Shown here: positions 13,933 to 21,002 of the stretch, one piece after another
Layout: each line of letters opens with the position of its first letter
How positions within the stretch are numbered: position 1 is the stretch's first letter
Assembly (NCBI GenBank): GCA_036639875.1
Contig: JAVWHX010000036.1
Coordinates: forward strand, 1 to 23,416
Direction of reading: 5' to 3'
Source: JAVWHX01 sp036639875
GTDB lineage: Bacteria; Bacillota_I; Bacilli_A; Erysipelotrichales; Coprobacillaceae
DNA: 23,416 nucleotides
Program-made: the position numbers and the translations under genes
Notes under the pieces: generated by a model
Database searches by the model: none
What the model saw: the letters and a program-made list of their open reading frames with translations, nothing else
Told to the model about the DNA's origin: nothing

Positions 13933-15267
13933 ATGTATTGTCAAAAATGTAAAAGAGAAATTGATGATGATTCGCTATTCTGCGTTCACTGTGGGCAAGA
14001 AGTCAAAAGATGTTCTCATTGTCATAATGTAGTTGGTGAAAATGATCAATATTGTAGTCATTGTGGAAATAATTTATCAATTGAAACAACACCAACATAT
14101 AATAGTTATCAACCTATGAATAATAACAGAGCACCTACTCAAGAACAAATTGGTGGTTATTATCAACCATTAAAAGATGTTTCTTTTGAAGAAACAGGGG
14201 AAGAGACTGTTCAGTTTGAGGATATTCCTCAATCAAAGAAAGTCAATCGTAAAGTTATTGGAATCAGTTGTATTGTTATTTTGGCTTTAACAGTTATAGG
14301 ATATTTTTATCTTCAAGATGGAAATAATCCTCAATTTAAAGAGACTCCTCATACTTCAAATGAAGTTATTCAAAATGAAATGACAATTCAATCAACAACA
14401 TCTGCTGCTTCTCATGTGGGAAATATTAACATCAGTGGAACTGCTGTATTTGATGGAAAGATGTTATATGCTTGTGATGAAAATGGATATATAGTAAAAA
14501 TGGATTCAAAACTAGAAAACAGAGTGACATTGGTTAAACAAAAGAGTTCGTGTTTGAATGTTGTGAATGATATTATCTATTATACAAATGAAAAAAATAA
14601 TTTATGTAGTATTACAACAGATGGTAAAGATCAAAAACTTATTCTAAATAAAAATGTTTTCTACTTATCTATTCAAGGTGATAAAGCTTATTATCAATTA
14701 GATGAAGGAGAAGGCGATGGAGAATATATTTGTGTTTATGATTTAAAAACAAATAAGGAAACAAAGCTTAATGATAAAGCATCATATAATCTTAATGTGA
14801 TAGGTGATAAAATTTATTATAGTAGTACAGATGGTATTTATTGTATGAATACTGATGGAAAAGCAGAAGAAAAGTTGGTTTCTGGTAAAGTTATAAATGT
14901 TATTGTGCAAGATAATAAGGTTTATTATATGCGAGATGATCGTAAGACTATTGGATATTTTGATTTAACTACGAAGAAGATTGAAGATTTAATTACTAAG
15001 GATGTTGCAATATTCCTTAATGTTACGGATCAATATATATTTTATTTAAATAATGATTTTATGGTTACAAGATATGACTTAAAGTCAAAAGAAATTAAAA
15101 CTATATATAATAGTAGTGCTAGTGGTCTTCAAGTGATTGGGGATAAAGTCATTATTGATACAGTAGGAAAAAATTATGAAAATAAAAAGGGATATAAAGT
15201 GATTATGGATTTTGATGGTAATGTCCAACAGAGATTGTTTGCAGAAAATGATGGAACATTTATCTAA
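13933..15267 (+). CDS. Double zinc-ribbon membrane protein with DUF5050-like beta-propeller
   Basis: 444 residues. Two zinc ribbons lead: Cys3/6/17/20 and Cys27/30/41/44. A polar linker, a single membrane helix at about 109-128 and an external domain (about 160-440) follow. The external part has repeated units of the form VxxxxIYYxxxxxxIYxxxxDGK (for example NDIIYYTNEKNNL, GDKIYYSSTDGI), typical of DUF5050/prolow-density-lipoprotein-like beta-propellers in Firmicute surface proteins. The role is unknown; a sensor or scaffold at the membrane is plausible. AAGGAGG (13920-13926) is a strong ribosome site. The following 116-residue gene begins on the last base of the stop codon. Confidence 0.75.
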   Translation: MYCQKCKREIDDDSLFCVHCGQEVKRCSHCHNVVGENDQYCSHCGNNLSIETTPTYNSYQPMNNNRAPTQEQIGGYYQPLKDVSFEETGEETVQFEDIPQSKKVNRKVIGISCIVILALTVIGYFYLQDGNNPQFKETPHTSNEVIQNEMTIQSTTSAASHVGNINISGTAVFDGKMLYACDENGYIVKMDSKLENRVTLVKQKSSCLNVVNDIIYYTNEKNNLCSITTDGKDQKLILNKNVFYLSIQGDKAYYQLDEGEGDGEYICVYDLKTNKETKLNDKASYNLNVIGDKIYYSSTDGIYCMNTDGKAEEKLVSGKVINVIVQDNKVYYMRDDRKTIGYFDLTTKKIEDLITKDVAIFLNVTDQYIFYLNNDFMVTRYDLKSKEIKTIYNSSASGLQVIGDKVIIDTVGKNYENKKGYKVIMDFDGNVQQRLFAENDGTFI

Positions 15268-15617
15268 TGGTTATTGTTTTAATTAGTGTACGTTATAAAA
15301 GTTTGTTAGAATTGATTATGCATCATAATCATCAAAATATTCACTCTATTCAAGTTATCAAACGTGATGGGGGAAAAGTGTTTTTATATATTGATACTAC
15401 TTTATCTCAAGAAAATGTTATTCGTTACCTTCATGGGTTTATTCAAAAGAAATGTTATGGTGCTATTGTCTATGAATTTTATGGTATTTATAATGGTAAG
15501 ATAGATTTTCATTCTTATTTATCAGATGAATCCAAGAATAAAATAAAGTATTATCAGACAAAAGGTAAAGATATTACAAGTCAAGAAATTGAACTTTATT
15601 TAAAGGAAAGGTTGTAG
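15267..15617 (+). CDS. Hypothetical protein, translationally coupled
   Basis: 116 residues, no recognised family. It looks like a soluble alpha/beta protein: an initial strand, a His/Asn-rich stretch (MHHNHQN, 18-24), further strands around VFLYID and GAIVYEFYGIY and a charged C-terminal helix. The start ATG at 15267 overlaps the preceding TAA (TAATG), and no clear ribosome site is seen, so translation probably depends on reinitiation after the upstream gene. An internal ATG (residue 18) is an alternative start. Codon use and base composition match the neighbours. Confidence 0.55.
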   Translation: MVIVLISVRYKSLLELIMHHNHQNIHSIQVIKRDGGKVFLYIDTTLSQENVIRYLHGFIQKKCYGAIVYEFYGIYNGKIDFHSYLSDESKNKIKYYQTKGKDITSQEIELYLKERL

Positions 15618-15636
15618 TCATACAATCTTTTTATAT
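15607..15636. terminator. Terminator between converging genes
   Basis: AAAGGTTGTA (15607-15616) pairs with TACAATCTTT (15621-15630) around GTCA, ten pairs with one G-U. TTATATT follows on the plus strand and CCTTTAAATA on the minus strand, so it may serve both genes, better the plus-strand one. Confidence 0.65.
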
Positions 15637-16545
15637 TATCAGTAAAACGAAACAACATAAGAGAAAAGAACAAACTCCATGAATAAGTCTTGATTTTAAA
15701 TACTTCTTAAATGAATAAGGAACACCTTCAAGAATATTATCAACTTGCATAAGAACAGATAAACCAGAGAAAGAAAGATAAAAACAAACAACTGGTAAAA
15801 CAAAAAAAGATTGGAATTGGAGAATTTGAATAGAACCAGAACTAAACTCTAACATTCCTTGAATAATTGCAAGTATAAATGTATTTTTGATAAAAAAATG
15901 AAGGCTATATCCAATAAATTGAAATACTAACATATAACCTAGAATAAAAATAAATGCAGTAAGTGAAGATAAAATGCTTTGTTTTAAGGCTGAAACAAAA
16001 CTCATATGAGGATGTTTAAGTTGATAAATTGTTTCATTTAAATGAATAAACTTATAGTCTTCTTTATAACATAGTGCTTTGATAATACTTGGTGTTATAT
16101 GACAAATATAAATGAGAATAGCTTGATTGAGAGGTAAATGTAATGATATGAAGATAAAGCTTATTGATGAAAAGGATGCTATTGAAAGAAGATGTTGAAG
16201 TTGATGAATATTGATATATCCTAATTCATATGATTCTTTAATGATTTTTGCATTTGTTGGATAACCACAAAAAAATGATACAAAATATAAAGAAGACATA
16301 TGTGGTGTTAAGTGGAATATTGGAGAAAAGATAAATTGAATAAGATAACTAAAGATTTGAAATAATCCTAAAGATAAACATAAAGAAATAAGGATCATAA
16401 AGGGTAATAATGAAGGTAAAAGATTTGTGAAAACAATTTGAATAACATTTGTTGAAACTTTAACTATTTGAAACATATTGATAAAAGAAAAGACTGTTGT
16501 GAATAAAACTAAACAAAGTGTGAAATAATAGTTGGCTTTTTTCAT
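15631..16545 (-). CDS. YlbJ-like integral membrane protein (nucleoside-recognition family)
   Basis: 304 residues, mostly hydrophobic, with about seven or eight membrane segments. The conserved motif FFCGYPTNAKII (91-102) corresponds to the SGYP.GAK segment of YlbJ and related gate-domain (nucleoside recognition) proteins. YlbJ of Bacillus is a sporulation membrane protein of about 400 residues, so this is a shorter relative lacking about 100 residues; the missing part cannot be located precisely by eye. The substrate is unknown. AAGGAG (16551-16556, minus strand) precedes the ATG by 5 bases. It is divergent from hflX, sharing a 33-base intergenic region. Confidence 0.7.
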   Translation of the reverse strand: MKKANYYFTLCLVLFTTVFSFINMFQIVKVSTNVIQIVFTNLLPSLLPFMILISLCLSLGLFQIFSYLIQFIFSPIFHLTPHMSSLYFVSFFCGYPTNAKIIKESYELGYINIHQLQHLLSIASFSSISFIFISLHLPLNQAILIYICHITPSIIKALCYKEDYKFIHLNETIYQLKHPHMSFVSALKQSILSSLTAFIFILGYMLVFQFIGYSLHFFIKNTFILAIIQGMLEFSSGSIQILQFQSFFVLPVVCFYLSFSGLSVLMQVDNILEGVPYSFKKYLKSRLIHGVCSFLLCCFVLLII

Positions 16546-16561
16546 GATGACTCCTTATAAT
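16532..16561 (+). promoter_or_regulatory. Sigma-A-type promoter for hflX
   Basis: TTGGCT (16532-16537) and a perfect TATAAT (16556-16561) are 18 bases apart. The -35 lies inside the start of the divergent YlbJ-like gene, and the -10 is 17 bases before the hflX GTG. Confidence 0.5.
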
Positions 16562-16578
16562 GAAACAGAGGTGAGAAT

Positions 16579-17805
16579 GTGAAGGCAATACTAATTGGTG
16601 TGAAATATGATCATATGTACTATGATTTTGATGTATCTATAGAAGAATTAAAAGATTTAACTTTAGCTTGTGGAATTGAAGTGAAAGAGGTTGTTATTCA
16701 AAACCTATCATCAGTGACTTCTCAGTTTTATATTGGAAAAGGAAAGGTAGAAGAAATTATTGACTTAATTGAAGATGATACAATAGTTATCTTTAATGAA
16801 GAACTTTCTCCTTTACAAATAAAGAACTTAACGGATGCATTTAATGTCGAAGTGAGTGATAGAAGTGATTTGATATTAAGAATTTTTGAATCACGTGCTA
16901 AAACAAAAGAAGCAAAGCTACAAGTACAAATTGCTAGAAATCAATATCTTTTACCAAGACTTGCAGGTATGAAGGAAGAACTTTATTCACAACAAGGAGG
17001 TTCTGGTTTTAGAGGAAGTGGTGAAAAACAAATTGAATTAGACCGTCGTGTTATTCATCGTCAACTTGTGCAAGCAAGAAGAGAATTAGATGAGATTGTT
17101 AAACAAAGACAAACACAAAGGAAATTACGTAAACGTAATCAACAAAAGGTTGTTTGTTTAGTTGGTTATACCAACAGTGGGAAATCTTCTTTATTAAATT
17201 ATTTTACTGATAAAAAAGTATTTCAAGAAGATATGTTATTTGCATCTTTACAAACCGCATCCAGACAAGTGACTTTAAAAGGTCATAAAAAAGTGATTAT
17301 GAGTGATACTGTTGGTTTTATTAATCAATTACCACATCATCTTATCCAAGCTTTTCGTTCAACTTTAGAAGAAGTCAAAGAAGCTGATTTATTAATTCAT
17401 GTGATTGATTCTTCATCACCATATAGTGATACTCAAGTAGAAACAACATTAGCAGTTTTAGAAGCATTAGGTGTTAAAGATACTCCAATGATATACGCTT
17501 ATAACAAAGTCGATAAAAATCAATATGCTTTTATTCAACCACAAGATCCTTATGTTTTTATGTCAGTAAAAGAAGGAATTCATTTAAATCAACTAGAAGA
17601 TATGATCATCGATCAACTCTTTAAAGATTATGAGATTATAGACCTAATTATTCCTTATTCAAAAGGAGAAATATTTCAACAGATAAAACAATCATATGAA
17701 ATATTAAAAGAAGATTATATTGATCAAGGCATATATGTTTCTTTCTATGTAGATACAAAGAGTAAACATAAATATCAAGATTATTTCTTTAAAAACTTAA
17801 ATTAA
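16579..17805 (+). CDS. hflX: Ribosome-associated GTPase HflX
   Basis: 408 residues, normal length. An N-terminal HflX domain (about 1-110) with SQFYIGKGKVEEI and NEELSPLQ is followed by a helical linker with LPRLAG and the glycine-rich GGSGFRGSGE (140-149). The G domain carries G1 GYTNSGKS (196-203), G3 DTVG (243-246) and G4 NKVD (309-312). HflX binds 50S and 70S ribosomes and rescues stalled ribosomes, notably after heat or antibiotic stress. The switch region after G1 reads FASLQTASRQ where most HflX have FATLDPTTR, an unusual substitution. The start codon is GTG 16579, with GAGGTGA (16568-16574) before it. Confidence 0.92.
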   Translation: MKAILIGVKYDHMYYDFDVSIEELKDLTLACGIEVKEVVIQNLSSVTSQFYIGKGKVEEIIDLIEDDTIVIFNEELSPLQIKNLTDAFNVEVSDRSDLILRIFESRAKTKEAKLQVQIARNQYLLPRLAGMKEELYSQQGGSGFRGSGEKQIELDRRVIHRQLVQARRELDEIVKQRQTQRKLRKRNQQKVVCLVGYTNSGKSSLLNYFTDKKVFQEDMLFASLQTASRQVTLKGHKKVIMSDTVGFINQLPHHLIQAFRSTLEEVKEADLLIHVIDSSSPYSDTQVETTLAVLEALGVKDTPMIYAYNKVDKNQYAFIQPQDPYVFMSVKEGIHLNQLEDMIIDQLFKDYEIIDLIIPYSKGEIFQQIKQSYEILKEDYIDQGIYVSFYVDTKSKHKYQDYFFKNLN

Positions 17806-17811
17806 GTATTT

Positions 17812-17843
17812 AAAAATGTTACCAAATTAATGATAACATTTTT
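17812..17843. terminator. Bidirectional terminator between hflX and the EIIB-like gene
   Basis: AAAAATGTTA (17812-17821) pairs with TAACATTTTT (17834-17843) across a 12-base loop; T runs lie on the outside in both directions. It serves hflX and the converging minus-strand gene, whose stop codon lies in the loop. Confidence 0.75.
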
Positions 17844-18468
17844 TATCTGTTAAGATATTTTGTTGTATGATTTTAAGAATGCCTTGGTAATTCTTTGTTG
17901 CGAAATCAGTTGGGTCAATTCTATGAATAGGGATGTTTTTCATAGACATCAGAAAGTCTGTTTGTTTAAAGGCAATCTGAGGTGCTAAATATATCGCATT
18001 ATAATCTTGATAAGTATGACATAACTCATCTAGTGATAATGAATCAACAATAAAGTCTAGGTTTTCTAATTCAATAACTTCTTTCATTTCATCTACAAAC
18101 ATTGCTGTGGATAAACCATCATTACAACAAAGAGCTATTTTATAAGTTTGATGATTATTGTGGGATAAAAGAATACGATAGAACTCTTGGAAGAGTAATC
18201 TACATTGTGCTAAGTCTGTAACGTTATAATGTAAATAGAAGAGGATACTTTGATTATTCTTTTGAATAATTTTCTCTTCTACGATATTGTTTGTCCAGAT
18301 AGTCACATAACCACATACTGTATCCATATCAAAAGTAACCACTTTACAACTTTTATCATCTTCATCAACATGACAATGGATATGATCATCACAGTATATT
18401 TTAGTGTTTAAAACAATCCATTTGAAAAAGAAATCATGATAAAGAGTTTGATAAAATTCTTCCAACAT
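17827..18468 (-). CDS. Orphan protein with PTS EIIB (lactose/cellobiose)-like domain
   Basis: 213 residues. The C-terminal part (about 108-205) begins YKIALCCNDGLSTAMFVDEM, matching the phosphocysteine loop of lactose/cellobiose EIIB (C-x-x-G-M-S-T); Cys115 aligns with the phosphorylated Cys. A later strand (NAIYLAPQIAF) matches the EIIB core. The first about 105 residues are unrecognised and contain several Cys and His (YCDDHIHCH). There is no EIIA or EIIC nearby, so it may be a regulatory or sensor protein phosphorylated by a PTS rather than a transporter part. The frame opens at 18549, but AAGGTG (18475-18480, minus strand) fits ATG 18468, and nothing suitable precedes 18549. It is divergent from the phosphatase and RpiR pair. 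Confidence 0.6.
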   Translation of the reverse strand: MLEEFYQTLYHDFFFKWIVLNTKIYCDDHIHCHVDEDDKSCKVVTFDMDTVCGYVTIWTNNIVEEKIIQKNNQSILFYLHYNVTDLAQCRLLFQEFYRILLSHNNHQTYKIALCCNDGLSTAMFVDEMKEVIELENLDFIVDSLSLDELCHTYQDYNAIYLAPQIAFKQTDFLMSMKNIPIHRIDPTDFATKNYQGILKIIQQNILTDKKCYH

Positions 18469-18507
18469 AGTGATCACCTTCTTTGTTACATCATATACTA
18501 AGTCATT

Positions 18508-18527
18508 GAAAATATGAATATATTTTC
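18508..18527. repeat. Inverted repeat in a divergent promoter region
   Basis: GAAAATAT (18508-18515) and ATATTTTC (18520-18527) are exact inverted copies separated by GAAT. It lies in the region between the EIIB-like gene and the divergent phosphatase gene, assuming the 18468 start, and could be an operator. Confidence 0.4.
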
Positions 18528-18611
18528 TGTACGAGAAAACATTTTTCAAAATATGATTGCTTTTATTTATAATTAAAAATAAATATGATAGAATGGAATG
18601 GGTGATGATAT

Positions 18612-19373
18612 ATGGAAAAGAGAATATTTGTTATATCGGATCTTCATGGGCAATTTGTTTTGTTGCAATTATTGTTGGATCGTATTGGGTTTACTGATAA
18701 TGATGAGCTTTTTATTTTAGGGGATATCATGGATCGCGGACCTAATAGTATAGATATATATTATTTTGTTAGGGCGATGGATAATATTCATATGATTAAG
18801 GGTAATCATGAAATTATGATGCGTCAAGCTATGGCTACGGCTTTGAAATATAATGATTTGGATTCTGAAAGATCAAATCCTTATCGTTTATGGAAACAAA
18901 ATGGAGCTGTAAAGACTGTTAATAGTATAAGAGAATATCTTCAAAAGGATTTTATTCCTTATGAAGAATACTTTGATTTAAAACAAATGTTTATTAAAGA
19001 GGCTATTGAATTTATTGATTCTTTACCAAGTTATATTGAATTAGATTTTAATGATAAGCATTATGTCTTGGTACATGCAGGCGTTGATCCGGAAATTCCT
19101 TTAGAGGAAAATAGTGAGGATATCCTTGCATGGATTAGAGAGTATTTTTACTTAAATGAAGCTAATCCTGATTATACATATATATTTGGACATACGCCAT
19201 GTTGTTTTATTAATGATGATCATTCATTTGATATTTGGCATGATCCTGATTATCATAATAAAATTGGTATTGATGGTGGTTTAGCAGTTGGGAATAAAGG
19301 TCAACTCAATTGTTTGTGTTTAAATGATAATGAAGTGACTGTCATTAAGTATGAGGAGGGACAAATGAAGTGA
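18612..19373 (+). CDS. PPP-type metallophosphoesterase (serine/threonine phosphatase-like)
   Basis: 253 residues. All metal-site motifs are present: DLHG (Asp10, His12), GDIMDRG (37-43), GNHE (64-67), the later VLVHAG and FGHTPC. This is the bacterial PPP phosphatase group, including PrpE/ApaH-like enzymes, which act in the cytoplasm on phosphoproteins or on dinucleoside tetraphosphates; sequence alone does not decide between them. GGGTGATG before the ATG is the ribosome site. The end overlaps the RpiR-type regulator gene by 4 bases, so the two are translationally coupled. Confidence 0.8.
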   Translation: MEKRIFVISDLHGQFVLLQLLLDRIGFTDNDELFILGDIMDRGPNSIDIYYFVRAMDNIHMIKGNHEIMMRQAMATALKYNDLDSERSNPYRLWKQNGAVKTVNSIREYLQKDFIPYEEYFDLKQMFIKEAIEFIDSLPSYIELDFNDKHYVLVHAGVDPEIPLEENSEDILAWIREYFYLNEANPDYTYIFGHTPCCFINDDHSFDIWHDPDYHNKIGIDGGLAVGNKGQLNCLCLNDNEVTVIKYEEGQMK

Positions 19374-20179
19374 GAAGTGCATTCTATAATATTATCAACT
19401 TTATTAATATGACAAACGTTCATGATGTTTATTGGGGAGCTGCTAAAGCAATTCTTCAAAACATTTATAAAATACCACATAGTACAATTATTGAGGTTGC
19501 TGATATGTGTTATGTTTCTACTGCAACGATTTCGCGTTTATGTAGAAAATTGAATTATGAATCATTCTCTGATTTTAAAAATGATGTAACATTAAATCTT
19601 AATTTCTTTAATCAAGATGCTAAGAGATTATACTTTGATCATCAATTACCTGAAAAAGAAAATATTCATGTAGGTAAAGAAATCTTTAGGGATCATTTTC
19701 AAAATGTTGTTCATAATTTACAAGATACTTATGACAGTATTCAATATGAAGATTTAATCAAGGTTGTAGATAAAATACATGAAGCAAAAAGAATATGTTT
19801 TGCGGGTAATTTCTTTACTCAATCTGTTTCAATGCAATTACAAATTGAATTATCATATTTAGGTAAAGATTGTATTGCAATGTATCCCTTAGAACAACAA
19901 AAAGAAATCTATAAGACTTTAGGTCAAAATGATGTTGTAATTATATCTTCAATTGCAGGAGGTTTCTTTAATGATCATCCTGATGCAATGAGAATGGTAT
20001 GTAAAACATCTGCTTATAAAATAGCGATTACTCAATTAGAGGAATTTGCATATAGTGATAAGGTAGATATGATATTAAGAGTAGGTAATAATCATCATTC
20101 ATTGATTGGGAAGTTCTCTATTACTTATATCTTTGAAGTACTAGAAGCTTTATATCATTTAAAATACGGAAAAAAATAG
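19370..20179 (+). CDS. MurR/RpiR-family transcriptional regulator
   Basis: 269 residues. Residues about 1-78 form the N-terminal RpiR helix-turn-helix (STIIEVADMCYVSTATISRL, then CRKLNYESFSDFK). Residues about 120-245 form a SIS domain, which in this family senses a phosphorylated sugar. The start codon is GTG 19370, with GAGGAGGG (19353-19360) upstream. MurR controls MurNAc-6-phosphate use in Escherichia coli, and the window also holds a muramyl-recycling operon, but RpiR regulators control many sugars, and the coupling with a phosphatase gives no clear target. Confidence 0.88.
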   Translation: MRSAFYNIINFINMTNVHDVYWGAAKAILQNIYKIPHSTIIEVADMCYVSTATISRLCRKLNYESFSDFKNDVTLNLNFFNQDAKRLYFDHQLPEKENIHVGKEIFRDHFQNVVHNLQDTYDSIQYEDLIKVVDKIHEAKRICFAGNFFTQSVSMQLQIELSYLGKDCIAMYPLEQQKEIYKTLGQNDVVIISSIAGGFFNDHPDAMRMVCKTSAYKIAITQLEEFAYSDKVDMILRVGNNHHSLIGKFSITYIFEVLEALYHLKYGKK

Positions 20180-20202
20180 TGTCTCATTGTGAGGCACTAT
20201 TT
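20174..20202. terminator. Terminator shared by two converging genes
   Basis: AAATAGTGTCTCA (20174-20186) pairs with TGAGGCACTATTT (20190-20202) around TTG, 13 pairs with one G-U. The minus-strand copy runs into a T run (seven Ts, from the A stretch at 20169-20176); the plus-strand side has only GTATTT. It therefore favours the minus-strand gene. Both stop codons lie within it. Confidence 0.75.
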
Positions 20203-21002
20203 GTATTTAAAGTTATAAAATTAATTTCATTACGACATAGGAATTTATATGGTAATGATGTTGGACCACTGAAACCATTTGATACGAGTAATGTTGAACT
20301 TTCTTCATATATACCATGATTATATGTTTTTGCCCCCTCAATAGGCATTAAAGGCCCGTAGAAAGGAATATAGAGTGAACCACCATTACTATGTCCAGAA
20401 AGCTGTAAATCAACTTGTCCTTTGTTTGATACAAAACTATCAGGTTGATGCGTTACACAAACTTTAATAGTTTTTGTATTTGATTTGATTTTTGATATAT
20501 CATTATTCAATTCACTAGCAATCAAAGAAAAAGTAACATCTTTATAATAAATATCTCTTGCTTCATTTTTAAGAATTTCAAAACCAGCATTATTAAGAAT
20601 TTGAGTAACTTCTAAATGAGCTGTTTCATCTTTTTCTCCTAATACTGCAAATTTACCATATTTACAATCAATATTCTTTAACGCACTAGAGACTTCTTTA
20701 GAACTAAAGACTTCATCATTAAATAAATCTCCACCAAATATAACCATATCAAAAGTATAGGTATTTAATTTTTTAATCATTCCTTCTAAACGATCTAAAC
20801 TCTTTTGATCAGAGAGATGAGTATCAGAAATAAAGGCAATCTTAAATCCATTTAATTTTGAATCAATATTTTGATTTTTATATTCATATGTTGAAAACTG
20901 ATAATCTGTTGGTGAAATTGCATATGTATAATATCCTAGCCCTATAAGACCAAAGACGATTAATAAGAGTATTAATCGTCTTATAAATCTTAATTTTTTC
21001 AT
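20184..21002 (-). CDS. Membrane-anchored YkuE-like metallophosphoesterase with degraded active site
   Basis: 272 residues. A basic start and one membrane helix (about 8-26) place the rest outside. The calcineurin-like fold is recognisable: SDTHL (Asp60, His62) and GGDLF (Asp92) are intact. However the expected GNHD motif reads GEKD (122-125), and the expected GHTHGG reads GHSNGG (203-208). The metal-binding Asn, the catalytic His and one metal His are therefore missing, although His185 and His204 remain. YkuE-type proteins act on cell-surface substrates such as lipid-linked UDP-sugars; this one may be inactive or may bind rather than cut. The reading frame is intact. The start overlaps the RNase J stop by 4 bases (ATGA). 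Confidence 0.8.
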   Translation of the reverse strand: MKKLRFIRRLILLLIVFGLIGLGYYTYAISPTDYQFSTYEYKNQNIDSKLNGFKIAFISDTHLSDQKSLDRLEGMIKKLNTYTFDMVIFGGDLFNDEVFSSKEVSSALKNIDCKYGKFAVLGEKDETAHLEVTQILNNAGFEILKNEARDIYYKDVTFSLIASELNNDISKIKSNTKTIKVCVTHQPDSFVSNKGQVDLQLSGHSNGGSLYIPFYGPLMPIEGAKTYNHGIYEESSTLLVSNGFSGPTSLPYKFLCRNEINFITLNTNSASQ

